In this document: in pieces, positions 1 through 12,950 of the stretch
Layout of the letters: every line of letters begins with the position of its first letter
How positions within the stretch are numbered: position 1 is the stretch's first letter
NCBI GenBank assembly: GCA_963930655.1
Contig: OZ005615.1
Location: forward strand, 9,566,001 to 9,630,000
Direction: 5' to 3'
DNA length: 64,000 nt
Source: Myrica gale
Taxonomy: Eukaryota; Streptophyta; Magnoliopsida; Fagales; Myricaceae
The notes under the pieces: model-generated
Told to the model about the DNA's origin: nothing
The model's input: only the letters and a program-made list of their open reading frames with translations
The model's database searches: none
Made by a program: the position numbers and the translations under genes

Positions 1-3000
1 TGTACATGAACCCGACAATATTAATTGTGCTTTCATTGTCACTGCTCGTACAGAATTCTATCAATAACTTAGGATTCTGATCTCGTCCAGCATCACCAAA
101 AATCCAGCAAAGAGATGATCAGCTGAAATGTGATTTGTTTCCCAAAGGGCCGCCAATTCTGACCAATTTATTCTCCTTAGTCCTTAGAAGACCAAACTCC
201 CATGTAGCTCCAAGGGCAAATGCAGAGTGGAATGGAGGATATAATTTTCTGGCTTCTTGGAGATGGAGTTTCGCTGAAACCCTAGAGAAACGATATGGGT
301 GATGGAAAGGAGACAAATTGCATGGAGATGAAAAACGTGAAATGATGGATTACCTAACATAACCCACATGACTTGCATTTTATATCCCGAAGCCTTTGTC
401 CAAATACTAATGGACACATGTGAATAATTGCCCTAAGATTTCGGCTCTTGCACTCATTATACCTACTCTGATCATATGACTTGTTCTCTAGCTAGCATGG
501 GAAGGGTTCTTTTTGTTTTAACAATTTTCTGATCAGCCAAACACATTTTTACAAGGCAATGCTCTCTATATCTCTCTCCTCATAATTTTCTTATCAATGT
601 AGTTTTTGGTGGAAATGAATAATTTGAGAAAGAAATTGAAGGCTATGGATGCAGGACAAAAAACACTACATTGGTCATTAATTCCCAAAGTGATTAGCTT
701 CCATGTACTTTTTCCATGGATTCTAACCCAAAACTTCTATAACCAAGAAGATATTACACGAAGCTAATTAACCCTTTTTTGGCCTATAAATATGCTATAT
801 ATATTTTGGGTTAGATTAATTTCCTTATCCTTTATGTGTTCTTTTGTAATTTTCCAATATTATACATATATATTATATGCTACATCTTTGCTTTTCCATT
901 CTTATGTTATTAGGCGCCTAATATAATAAGGTTTGTCTTTCGCTTTATCCGTTCCTTATATTTATGTATTTATTTATTCTACTTTATCCGTTCCTTTCAT
1001 TATTTATCATTATATTTATACACAAAGAGTCCAAATGAAGTTCTATACTATTCAATGCAGACGTATTAAAAAAATTCAGAGGAAAGAACGCAGTGTGTCG
1101 CCATGCAGGCCGTGCACAGGCACGTGGGCTCCATGAGGAACATTCTCGGCTATCGGCTAGCTATGGCAGCTGCATGTTGGAACCAATACATGGTCGATCC
1201 ATAGACAGATGTCCCAACCTGAGAGAGTATAATAATAGCTCTCCCCCAGTCAGTTTCTTAATTTTCTCGAGACCAAATAAAGAAAAATTCCTTGTTGCTT
1301 TTTTCGGGGCTTTGGCACTTGACAAGTGGCACTGTTCGAATGATAGAGCAAGTAACCTCAGATATACACTACTCTTATAATTGGGGCCACGTCAATCATT
1401 TAATTAAGATATTATTTAATAAAATGTGAATGAATAATTTCTACATCTCTATTGAGAAAATAAGTTCTAGTTATAATAAATACTAAAGGTGTCGAATAAA
1501 GTCTTTATTTATATAAAAAAAATTCAATATTTAAATTTGATAATTTGATAACAATAATATTATATAAAATCTTATAGATAAATCATGATATTATTTTTTA
1601 AATTGCGTAAGAACATAGATGGCAACTTGTACAAGCGATCATTACTCGTTATTTTTTTATGTGAGCCGAAAAATTCTAGAATTATTTTTCGTACAAGCAT
1701 TATCTTCAAGATATTATATGAAGATCCGGATCGATCCTAGCTATTTAGAATTTTACATTTTTAAAATTAGGAACTTAGTTTTGCTAATACGGAAACGAGT
1801 GTAAAAGATCTTGAGTGGAAGTTAAGATACACATATAGTTATTGCTAGAATTTGATGTTTTATAGTAAGAATGTTCATTTATTTAGTGAAACACTACATT
1901 GATTTGGGGGGATCTTTAATTTAATTGGCCGACCAAATTGATGTTTTAATGATAATGTCAAAGGAACCCTTTATAAAAAATATTGATGCATAATCAAACT
2001 TTGGCAAAACCTATATTTTCTTTCTTCCATTTAATCAAAAGGGTTTCCTTCATTATGTAGCTTATACTATCACCATGTGATGAAACACATGCACAATGTA
2101 AGCACTCAAGGGTGAGGGCAGATCTGCAGTCTAGAAGAAATTAATTAGCTAAAAATTTAAGAAATAATATTTACTATAACCCCCAAAATAATGTTACTAT
2201 TACAACTTGGGTTTTCATCTGCCGTCCAATTGTAGTACTTGTAATAATTTAAGTTGAAATTACTCATCGGGATAGCTAGTTCAAACCTCATTAATCCAGC
2301 CAATGGGCCCTCATAATATACTCTTTTTGCTTGGCTACATTAATCTCATGTAGGCATGCTAACTTAAAAAAGTTTTTAACCCTTCGATATTATCAACTTT
2401 ACGAGAAAAAAAGATAGCCAGTGAGTGGTGGCAATCAAGTATACGTACGTTTAAGAAAGAAAACAGAAAAAGAAAAAAAGACAAATTATCTTGACTTGGA
2501 GAGAAAGCAATTACTTTGAGGAATCCTTCTTCTCCAATCACTTTGAGGCCTCTTTGCATGCCATGTGAGAGATAGAAGTGGATCCCGAATAATATCTAAG
2601 AGGGGGGGGGGAAAGGTTGAAATGATGAAACGCACATATATATTTAAGGTGTTTTTCCGATTTCCTGCAGGTAGGTAGCTACTAGCCTATGCAGATCACA
2701 TGGGCGAATAATTTCCAACCAGAATATAAGCAGAAGAGGAAAGGAAGTTTAGTTGGGAGGAGAGGTTGATGTTCTAGCCATGCACAAAGAGACGTTACGT
2801 TAAGTATTTGAAGGATAGAAATATAAAAACTTATTGGCTGGTTCTGAAATTATTCCTCAATCCTACCGGGCAATACATAATATAGTTGAAGATGGTAGAC
2901 CAAATTGCAAATTAGACAGATGTATAGAACTCTTATAGATATAGATCAATGCTCAAGTATGTGGCTGAGGTTCCAGCAGCTGGTTTCTTAAATTTTCTTA

Positions 3001-4708
3001 TTCTTTTCGTTTAATTCCTTCTCGGGGGTGTCTGGCTGATGTTTAGAAGTTACAGTAACAAACTAAGCATATACCCTAATGACATTGAGGATGTGGTTCA
3101 AATGATCTATGAGTTTTTTTAGCCAAGGAAAAGGTATATTCTCGAAGACATGCTGTTGGTCTGCCCTTTTTTTCTTTTCTTGAGTTCAGTTTTCAACATC
3201 AGCGATATTCAGGAGTATTGAAAAAGGTAGCCCAACATACTGGAATGATACATGCAGCTCAACACCCAATAAGCGTTAAGAGTACTGAGACAAGGACCAG
3301 ATTTCCCTCGTGGCAATTCCTAGACACCCAACTGGTCATTCTCCCTAGAAGAGGTCCCCTTACTTTCTGGTTTCTCCCTCGTGTTATTCTCCTCATCTGC
3401 TTTCCTACTTGTCACCTGGGTGTTATTCGGTTATACTGTATTTTGAAGATTTTTTGTGTTTTGAGAATTTTTATGTGAGGTTAACTTTATTGGTATGCGT
3501 GTTGTAGTTATTTTTATGTAGTGTTAAAAATGATGTTTGGTTGTAGAATATTTTATATTCGGAGAATTCAAAAAAATCATGAGGATTTTGTTTGGCCGAA
3601 CAGTCCCTGGCCTCCACTTTTGAACTCCGATACTCTAGACTTTAATTTGTTATGCTTTGATCGGCATTTTCTTGCTTTGCTTCTTCTATTTTGATATTCT
3701 GTGCATCTATTCCGCCACCGCGAGTGGTTGAAAGGCTTTACCTCCAAATACACGACAAACTGTTTCGTATGTTTAGGTGTGGGTTCAAGTCGTGTCTTTA
3801 CTAGGCGAGTCATTGAACTTACCTATACACAAGGCCGAACCCTGTGCAACCATCCAAGAGGAAACTACCCTGCGGAGTCTAAAGACATGATAACGTCCTA
3901 TCATTTAGTGGTACTGTATGCCTTTTTATTCTATACATGGAGTTCAAGAATAACTACTTCCAATAGGGGGTAAAGGTGTATACCTGATTGTATAGTTAAT
4001 TGATTTACTCGAAGCTCGATCATTCTCAAGAAAAACAGAAGTGAAAATGCCCCAATATGTGAAAATAATAATAAAATACTCTTGAGATGTAGATGAGTTG
4101 TCAATTGGCTGACTTTAGTTCGACTTTGAACAGTAACAAAACTTGCAAACTTAATAATATAAGATAGTTATATCTACGGCATGCTTGTGAGTGTTCAGGG
4201 ATTATTACACGTGTTTGAGATTTATCGTGATATTATAAATCTTCAAGTGCGATCAAATTAGACTATGTCCGTCTGAGTCCGACACATAGAGTGCTAATGA
4301 TTGTTTAGTGTTTTAAAAAGGAATCAAGCCAATCTTTACTACTCCGAGCTGAGCATAAATTTAAAAAAGAGTGTAGAAACACCTTCCTAAATAGAATGGA
4401 TAGATAATTACTTTTTACATATTTTTTAGGTAAAGTAAACCGACCGAAACTAGTATTTCTTCAAATAGAACACCAAAAAAAAAAGTCCCCTCTCAATTCT
4501 TGGAAGATAAAAGAATCTATGAAAATGGGATTTTTGGGTAAATTTGATCATACTTTTCAATAAAATTCTGATTTGAGTACCACTGACAATTTTGATTGGG
4601 TTCTGCATAATCCAAAATTAATATTTATTATCGTGATATGCTTCACAGAAGAAAATATATATATATGGGACATCTCTCTGAATTTTAATAAACATCAAAG
4701 GCCAAGCA
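1..4708. other. AT-rich intergenic DNA, no supported gene
   Basis: No reading frame here shows recognisable domains, a credible intron-exon series or coding-like composition. The short open frames in 119-417, 933-1380 and 3218-3973 lack family similarity that I can see. The stretch around 3712-3800 has faint tRNA-like box motifs but no cloverleaf. The region probably holds degraded repeats and distal regulatory DNA. Confidence 0.5.
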
Positions 4709-4720
4709 ACATAATAATCT

Positions 4721-4834
4721 GCCAGTGAGCTCTAGCTCAAGTGGCACATCCTCTCTTTGGGAAGGGTTCCTTCCGGAAATCGAATTCCCTTACCCTTTCC
4801 CCTACAGGCTTGACATGCTTTGTCTAGAAAAAAA
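4721..4834 (+). mobile_element. tRNA-derived SINE with target-site duplication
   Basis: A roughly 107-bp body begins GCCAGTGAGCTCTAGCTCAA and ends TTGTCTAG followed by an A-run of about 8. The internal TAGCTCAAGTGGC resembles a tRNA/Pol III A box, and AAATCGAATTCCC, about 40 bp on, resembles a degenerate B box. The 12-bp sequence ACATAATAATCT occurs directly before it (4709-4720) and again at the end of the A tail (4835-4846), which is the target-site duplication expected from LINE-dependent retroposition. It encodes no protein. The exact duplication implies a fairly recent insertion. The family name is not assigned. Confidence 0.8.
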
Positions 4835-5456
4835 ACATAATAATCTATTAATAAAGTTCATTCGCGTTATATATCACTGATATGCAAATTAAAAATAAAT
4901 AAATAAACTAGATATTCGCAAGGTTTGTTGGGTTAATTAACAAGGACTGATATTCCCCTTTTACCCTTCAGACCGAAAAGGCAAAAAAAAAACTAATTTA
5001 AGAAAATAATTGACAAGTTTTTTTTTTTAATGAGAAACGTTTCAAATCATTCTCATGGAAAAGGGGCTTGATTTAGAATTCGAAATAGTTAGGGCTCAAG
5101 TGAATATACCTCAGATAAAAATTCCAAAAAGTTGGAATGTGCTTGTCACCTACAATTAGGTTAGATTATGACATAATTCTGCTTTTTTATTTAGTGATAA
5201 ATTCCTTCCCAATACAAAAAGTTATAAATTAACATGCACCGACACCAAGTTGCTTGCAACAGAACATGACTACCCTCCTTTTTCTTTTTCTTTTTACGCT
5301 ACTTATTTTAATTCCTTTGCTCTTAAAAGATTGAGTGCGTATCTTAATGAGAATGAAAACCAGAAGGAAAATGGTTTTGCTGTTTTTTTTTTTTAATTAT
5401 TGATAAAATATATTTACTCCTAAGTCCTATCTCGAACAGTGGTGCAAAGTTTAAAC

Positions 5457-5845
5457 TAGAGTTGTGCAATGATCGGTTCGGTCCGGTCCGACCGGCCAAA
5501 CTGGTAATATTGTAGAATGAACATACCGGACCGGACCGGTCATTCTAATAGAACCGATCCGGTCTTGGATAGTTTTGGCCAAGACATTTTGGGTTTTTTT
5601 TTTCTTTTTGGGCCTCTTAGCATTTTTTAGGTATTTTTTGATTTTCTTTTACCGATAATAACCGATTTTGGAGTGGTATACTCCGGTCCAGTTCCGGTTT
5701 TCCATATAGGTAATCCAGAACCGTACCGGAGTACACCGATTTCCCAGATCGGTAAATTCGGTATCAAAAAATCGGTCTAATTTGACCAAAATTGGTCGGA
5801 TTTCGGTCCGGGTTTACCGATCTGACGTGTCACTTGGCACCCCTA
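5457..5845. mobile_element. hAT-like MITE rich in GGTCCGGTCC motifs
   Basis: The 389-bp segment starts TAGAGTTGTGCAATGATCGG and ends with sequence whose reverse complement starts TAGGGGTGCCAAGTGACACG. These are imperfect terminal inverted repeats of the hAT TAGGGNTGNNAA type. The arms carry repeated GGTTCGGTCCGGTCC and CCGGACCGGACCGG blocks, typical subterminal motifs of non-autonomous plant hAT elements. The flanking 8-mers (gtttaaac and attcagac) match only partly, so the target duplication is degraded or the ends are slightly misplaced. There is no coding capacity. Confidence 0.65.
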
Positions 5846-6159
5846 ATTCAGACCGGTAATTGTTGAAAAGTGAGGGGGGAAATTCTTATCTCCGGGCTTC
5901 GCTAGTGATATGACGGTTGTGTTTGAGTGTTAAAATTTTGGGGAAATTAAAATTTTAGTATATTAGATTTGATGAGAAAGTGAAAAGATAAATGATTTTT
6001 AATATTTATTATAATAAAAAGTATTGATGTGAGGAGAGATATATTGTATTGTAATTTTTTATTATATCAAAATTTTAATGGAAAATAAATATAGCCGACG
6101 TGCGTAATCCAAATTATTAATAGCAAAACCACTGTGTCCTAATCCACGATAGAATGTCT

Positions 6160-6861
6160 CTCTCTCTCTGCCAGTGCCTTTAGACCCGCTATCTATCCCT
6201 TACATAAGAAAATTAAATGAATATATAGAAAATTAGAAAAAAAAATCTTCAACAGGAAAACGCTCTCTATCTCTCTGTTTGTAATTTATAAATTCTCATA
6301 CCATTCTCTTCTTTGATCTCTCTCTTCTGCGTCTTCCGCAAATTTTCTGGTTCAGTCTCTCGCCATTTTTCACATTTTCTTTAATTCACGAAAGCTTAGG
6401 GCTCTTTTCTCCTCACACTGTGGCGAGAAACAAACACGAGCGGATACAAGCTTCAGAGACACGTCTCCTGCTGCAACAACATCAATTCCTTTTTTCGCCG
6501 AAATTTCCCCAATTTATTCTTTTCGGATGGATCCACTCAAATTTTAAATCAAGATATTTTCGTACAAGGTATAGGCTTCAATATTTTGATTTTGACTTTA
6601 TAATTGTTTATCAGGTGGTGTGTATGGGGCTGTGAATGTCATTGTGATTAGGGCGTACTCTTTTTTCCATTTGACATGAGTTTGATACTCAAGTTCTATT
6701 TTGTTTTCGTTTTGGAAATTGAAATGGTGGCTTAGCTACAAAGTTTAGATTCTTGGGATTTGCAAGGGAGGGGTAAGGGTTAATTGTATTGGGATCATGC
6801 ATTGCTAGAGGAATAGAAGGTGGTTGTTGAGTGTGGCTCTGGTGGTGAGGATTGGGTGAGG
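6160..6861 (+). promoter_or_regulatory. Putative 5' leader of the RING gene
   Basis: CT-rich tracts at 6156-6170 and 6262-6360, followed by a GC-richer leader, lie directly upstream of the RING gene ATG at 6862. Pyrimidine-rich initiator regions like this are common at plant transcription starts. No canonical TATA box stands out. A 5'-UTR intron between about 6568 and 6615 is possible (AAG/GTATAG to TATCAG) but not provable from sequence alone. Confidence 0.4.
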
Positions 6862-9800
6862 ATGACCGACTTTCAACCGCTGCAACAGAAACCGGAATCC
6901 ACCGATGCCTGCTCCGAGTTTGAGCGCGGCCTGGAGGAATTGATGCGTGGGCGCTTGGATGATTGTATGTCATTCGCTTCGTGTAGCTCTACGCGCACAC
7001 CAGATGATGAGGACGATGAGGGCGATCAGCTGGTTCGGAGGAGAAGGCGGTCTGATTTGGAGGGTGATGATTTGGCGGAGTCATCGGCTGCACGGTGTCG
7101 CCACTCCCGTATTTTGAGTAGGTGGGCTGCTCGTCAGGCACAGGAGATGATAACGACAATTGAGAGGAGGAATCGCGAGTCAGAATTGATAGCACTTGCA
7201 GGTTTGCACACTGTTTCGATGCTGGACTCCTCTTTTTTGAGGGAATCCCCGTCCCCAACCTCAAGGCGGCAGGGGGCTGTGGAGAGGTCAAGCACTCAGG
7301 CATCAGCGATTTTGCAAATGTGGCGGGAGTTGGAGGATGAGCACTCAAGGGTGAGGGAGAGGTTAAGGCAGCAAAGAAATGTCGACTCTAACACCAATGA
7401 ATCAACTACGATCATGTCGGATAGTCGGGAGAGTGAAAATCACGGGAGTTTGGGAGATGCTACTGAGAGTGAAAATGAGTTTGGGAGTTGGGCTAATGAC
7501 CAGATGGTTTTGCAGACTGAACATGGGGATAATAACAGGTCTATTAGGGAGCAATCTCCTGATCTTGGTGAAGTTGAGAGGGAGAGGGTGAGTCAGATAG
7601 TTCGGGGCTGGATGGAGAGTGGCATTAGTGATCATTCGTCGAATGTAGCTCAAAGAAACAATAGTCCCAGAGCCGAATGGCTTGGTGAAACAGAGCGTGA
7701 AAGGGTGAGGATTGTCAGGGAGTGGGTGCAAATGACGACTCAGCAGAGAGGAGCTCGTGGGAGCCGGAGGGAAGATCGGCCCACTGATCAGGTGGATCAA
7801 GTTCCTGACGGGTTGGTTGCTGAGAATGATGAAGGCCAACCTGAGCATATTCACAGGGACATTTTGAGGTTGCGTGGAAGACAAGCTCTGCTTGATTTGT
7901 TAGTGAGGATTGAGAGAGAAAGGCAGAGGGAGCTTCAAGGTTTATTGGAGCATCGCGCTGTTTCTGATTTTGCACATCGTAACCGTATTCAGGTCAGTTG
8001 CCTATCATGAAGGTTGCTTAATTTTTTTTTTTTAACCTCCGAGTCTAGCAATATACCTCCTAGCTGATGATGGATATGTAATATTTTCCTCATCATGATT
8101 ATATTTACGGTTCTCACATTTAAATTTTGCCAGTCCTATTATATTTAACCTGCTTACCGTTTATGAATTATTGCAATAAATTTTCATTGCGTGTCATGTA
8201 ACCTTGTACCAATGTTGTCATGAAAAAAGTATGCTTTTATCTTCATGTGGTTTATATTTACATTTGCGTTTGATAACTCATTTTTTGAAAGCTTCCTAAG
8301 ACCCCTGGCCCGAGGAGTGTGTGGGGATGTAAGTTACTTCCAAAGTTCTGCCTTGCAGTTTACACTGAACATGCTACTGGAACACGCTTTTGCTTTTTGT
8401 GCTTGACCAAGTTTTTGCTCGGGTTCTCTCCCTTAAATAAATGATTTGTAGAGTCAGTATGATATGAGTCTATTTTGTTACACATGGCACACACATTATA
8501 GGCTTATGTAAACTGTTCTGGGATTAACAGGGCTTTACCTAGCTGGGTGGACTACCTTCTAGATTAGGTTGAGTTAAAGTGGGTACAGATATATTTGTAA
8601 ACCCTCTCTCTCTCTCTGCCCCCCCTTGCTGTTTTTCTTTCAGGGAGTTATTCATTTCCCTGTGGTTTTCTGGCAAAAGGAAATCATGCTTGCATGCTTT
8701 GGTTGATAATAATTAGAATTGTATAGGGTTCTAAATCTTGTTCAGAGAAGGCTAAAATGCATGTGCTAAATCTCAACTTAGTTCAAAAATAGATTCTGGA
8801 TTTGTTACGGAAGATTTAAATGCAAGGTAAATGATAATTAATTGTTCTAATGGGAAACAGTTCCCATTAATTAGTTCATGTTCTTTACTAGTCTAAGACC
8901 GTTTCCTTTCAGTATGTCTTTCTGAAGATTTTCCATGTCTAAAATTATGGTACTGGGGCTCTAGTGTGTGATTACATGTTGTGGGTAGTTGTTAGCTAAA
9001 TGTTTCCATTGAGGTAAGCTTAATGCTTAGTGACTGATATGAAGTTTTATTTTACGATGTCAGTATTTTTTGCTTGCTACATATCTGTGGTTTGACTACT
9101 AATGCAGTAACTTTTTGCAGTCATTACTCAGAGGTAGATTCTTGCGAAATGAGAGACCTAGTGAAGATGAGAGACCACCTTCTATGGAAGCGAGTGAGTT
9201 AGTTCAGTTAAGACAACGTCATACTGTTTCTGGTATAAGGTAAGCAATGTTTTGATGATTGTCCTAAATTGTTCTGTTCTTTTTTTTTTTTGGAAAGTGG
9301 CCGTTACGTGTTTTGGTATAGCCTACCGTATATCTCCTATCTTGCTTCATATTAGTAGCCTTGTTCTTTGGAAGCACGGACAGAGGCAGAATTTACATGG
9401 TTTAAAATGGTAGGAGAATATCTAGTTGGATCTTCATTGTTCTTATGCTGCTTGATCCATGGTTGAATATTTTTTCAAACAATTTGAAGTATGACTATGC
9501 TAGTGTTTGGGATGAACTTTTGGTACCTTTATAGGAGACTGACAAGCACTTTTCTCTTCTATGTTAAGTGGAAATAAGTGTCATTTTCGAGGAAGAGTAA
9601 AATGATTTTACTTGGTTTAAGGCAGAGCAGTTCTGGTTTTTTCGAAGAATATAATTAGCACATTTGATTGATATCTGTAACTAAATTTTGAAAAAAGAAA
9701 ACTAGAATAGAGAGAGATGAGAAATGAAAGAAAAAAACTCATTGAAAAATAGAATAGCTTAAAATACATGTTATTGTACCACCTACAATTCAACAATAGA

Positions 9801-12640
9801 CCTTCACTACTGCTTGAGTTTGCCTCTGTAGTGCACAGAAATAAAATCGTGCCTATAGTTGATAATATGCTCAAAGGTATCCGTTATCCTTTAAGATTGA
9901 GGTGAGAAGGATAATTTTGGAATGCGTTGTGTTTTGAAAATATTTAGTCCATTCCATTACCTGGGCCCATACGTCCCTACTATCTCCCTTTGTATGGAGC
10001 TGATGCAATGTAACGCTTGCATATACATTCTCTTATCAGAAGTTACATCTTTCATTCTTTTGGGCACTTTCTCTAAATTTTGCCCTTTAGACGCACAGTG
10101 GTTGGATGTAGACACTGCAGTTGCTAGAAATATCCGTTCCCTATTTGTTGCATGCAATGGGCTAGCCCCTCAACTTTCTTTAATATAGCTTACATTGTTT
10201 TGCATTGTATAACTTGGAGTAAAATAACGAGTTCATTGCTTTTGGTTTCCTGTATAATTCTTATTGGTTGTTGTTGAAATGCAAATGGAGCTGCTATAAA
10301 TGTTAGTTGATTAGCATAATAACAAGTCTACTTTGCCATTTAGGGAAGGGTTCCGCTCCAGATTAGAAACCATTGTTCGTGGCCAAGTAAGCAGCCATTC
10401 TGATACAACATCTACCAATAACATCAATGACCCCAGAAATGATCGGACTCAAACAAATGCTTCACAGGACGTCCAACATGAAAATCATGGACAATCCCAG
10501 TTTAGGAGTCCAGAAAGCGACATCACTCAGTTGCCTAATCAAACAGGAAACTTGGAAACCGACGGACCTGTTGAGAATATTGCTTGGCAAGAAACTACTA
10601 ATCAAGGAAGCGATTGGCAGGAACAAATTACTGAAGATGAGAGAGGAAACTGGCAACAAACAACCCGCAATCAGTTTAATGTGTGGAGAGATGGTGCAAC
10701 TTGGCAAGAAAATTCAGTCAATAATTGGCCGCAGGCGCATTCAGGGAGTGTAAATGTGGAAGAAGGACATCCACAAGGAGCTCAGGAGGTTTGGCAAGAG
10801 GGCAGCTCTCGGGAATCTGTTGAAAATTGGTCAGAGGGGACTTCTGCTCCTCCAAGAAGTCGTCGTGCTGTTCCAGTAAGAAGAATCAGTAGATTTCATC
10901 CACCTGATGATGATAATGTGTACAGTATGGAACTCAGGGAACTTCTGAGCAGGTATTTGATCCTTTCATGAAGACTTTATATGTGTTAGAATCTACATGG
11001 ATGTTTGATCTTTATTTGACATGCATCTGATGATTTTTCCCCGGTCATGTTGTAGGAGAAGTGTTTCTAATCTTCTTCGTAGTGGGTTTCGTGAAAGTCT
11101 GGACCAATTAATACAGTCATATGTTGAAAGGCAGGGTCGTGCTCCCATTGACTGGGATTTGCATAGGAACCTGGCTACACCAGCTCCTGCTTCACCTGAG
11201 CGGGATCAGGAGCAACAGAGGGATGAGCAGAATGAGGATCAACGTGATGCCATTAGCAGACCTCCACTTGTGCTACCGACTCCCCCAGTGCCCCCACCTC
11301 AGCCACTTTGGCACCAGGACTTGCACCACACTGGCTGGCCTCGCCATAGCATGCATCGCTCAGAAATTGTGAGCCATCTTTCTGCTCTGAATTGTGGAAC
11401 GAGATGTTACTATTAGTAGACTAATAATTAATATACTAATCTGAATCAATTTGTTTGGATGAAGCTTCATGTGCATTTTCTGACTAAATAACATGTTTAC
11501 ATAGCTTTTGGAGGTGCTTTCTGTGACAAAAGATATGGGGAATATATGGATTGGGGCTATACTAATGAGGACATTAACATTGATTCCTCTCAATATTTGA
11601 GTACAATCATATGTTACGGTGGCTGCCATTTTATTTTATGATCTGAATTTTTATGGATTGGTAATTGAAACGAATATTTCCTGGGATGTCCTGGTTTTCT
11701 TTAAGTTCCAATTGATGGCTGCTGAGATTTCCTCTGATCACTCTTATGATATAATGGAAAGGATGTCTCGTTTGGCAGTGCTAATTGGGTGTGTTCTGCT
11801 GATGATTAACTTTCATATATCTCCACTGTTATGTACTATATCTGAGGTTAAACCTTGCACTTAATATATTCATTTGGATTAGGAATGGGAGATGATTAAT
11901 GATCTGAGAGCAGACATGGCAAGACTTCAGCAAGGAATGAGCCACATGCAGAGGATGCTGGAGGCCTGCATGGATATGCAACTAGAGTTGCAACGCTCTG
12001 TCAGACAGGAAGTCTCTGCGGCACTGAATCGATCAGCTGGTGAAAAAGGTTTCTTCACAATTTGAATGTCATTCGTTGTTGTTCTACTCTGTTTTGCTGC
12101 ACACAAAAAAAAAGCACTTTTTTTTTTCCTTTTCTGGGGAACAAAATTGAAAATGCAGCTCCTTCCATTCAAGTTTCCTCATAAAATTGTTTGTTTCTTA
12201 TACTTTTACTTTGAGATCATATAATTGACACGAGGGATGCAATTACATTGCAGGCTTGGGTGCTGAGACATCAGAAGATGGGTCCAAGTGGGGTCATGTG
12301 AGGAAAGGGACTTGCTGTGTTTGTTGTGATAGCCATATTGATGCACTCTTGTACAGGTATACTTGCTCATATTCTTGGCTATGCTTTGAACAACTTTCTT
12401 TTATGTGAGAACAGCAGCAAAAAATCTCTCTTTTATTGGATGGTTATGGGCTTCATGGGGTACCTATCTTGCGTTCTTGTTGTTTTTGTTCCTACCCTAA
12501 AAAAAACTGAAACATTTTGCAGATGCGGGCACATGTGCACTTGTTCAAAATGTGCGAATGAGTTGGTTCGCAGTGGAGGAAAATGCCCGTTGTGTAGAGC
12601 GCCAATCGTTGAGGTGATCCGAGCTTATTCCATACTGTAA
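6862..12640 (+). CDS. RING-finger (C3HC4) E3 ubiquitin ligase-like protein
   Basis: Seven coding exons, 6862-7992, 9121-9239, 10344-10952, 11056-11368, 11883-12048, 12254-12356 and 12523-12640, join with GT-AG borders in frame to give 852 aa. The ATG at 6862 (MTDFQPLQQ) is the first plausible start; the frame upstream has no ATG. The C terminus carries a RING-HC domain: Cys801 and Cys804 (or 800/803), Cys815, His817, Cys821, Cys824, Cys835 and Cys838, ending ...AYSIL. Upstream are an acidic, Arg-rich N-terminal half, eight spaced tryptophans (residues 498-579) in Q/N/S-rich sequence, and a coiled coil (about 725-778, exon 5). RING-HC domains recruit E2 enzymes, so E3 ligase activity is likely; the substrate is unknown. 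The overall plan fits the plant family containing Arabidopsis At5g04460 (recalled, not searched). No membrane span or signal peptide was seen. Confidence 0.93.
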
Positions 12641-12870
12641 AAAGAAAGGTTTTACAAGGAAAAGAAAGAGGAATAACATTATGTTTAGAAGAGCGGTCAG
12701 ATCCGAGGGAGCAAATTCAGTTCAACTGCTTCAAATGGCAGCTCCTGTGGGTCGTCTGTAGAGACTAGTAGTGTCCTATAGTTGCCAATGTTTTTCTGAT
12801 TATATGTGGAACGTCATGCACTGTATAATTGGAATAACAAATGGCACTGTTGATTCATCATTCTTGCGTA

Positions 12871-12876
12871 AATAAA
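12871..12876 (+). terminator. Polyadenylation signal of the RING gene
   Basis: A canonical AATAAA lies 230 bp after the stop codon at 12640, in AT-rich 3' sequence. It is the only perfect hexamer near the gene end, so cleavage is predicted just after it, around 12890-12900. Confidence 0.5.
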
Positions 12877-12896
12877 GCACTGATGATTCTTTTGAT

Positions 12897-12950
12897 TTCT
12901 TCTTCTTCTTCTTCTTCTTCTTCTTCTTCTTCTTCTTCTTCTTCTTCTTC
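12897..12950. repeat. (TTC)n microsatellite
   Basis: About 17 uninterrupted TTC units lie just downstream of the RING gene polyadenylation signal. On the minus strand this reads as a poly-lysine frame, which is an artefact. A tract this pure is likely length-polymorphic. Confidence 0.95.

Noticed and set aside
119-417. Overlapping minus-strand frames at the window start
   Set aside because: No domain, no intron-exon structure and no conserved phrase; could be the edge of an unseen gene, but cannot be supported.
3712-3810. Possible tRNA or tRNA-derived repeat (GAGTGGTTGAAAGG and GGGTTCAAGTC)
   Set aside because: The box-like motifs are present, but no acceptor, D, anticodon and T stems could be paired, and no flanking duplication or A tail was seen.
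6820-6861. Earlier GTG-initiated extension of RING exon 1
   Set aside because: Plant translation starts at ATG; the ATG at 6862 gives the family-typical MTDFQPLQQ start.
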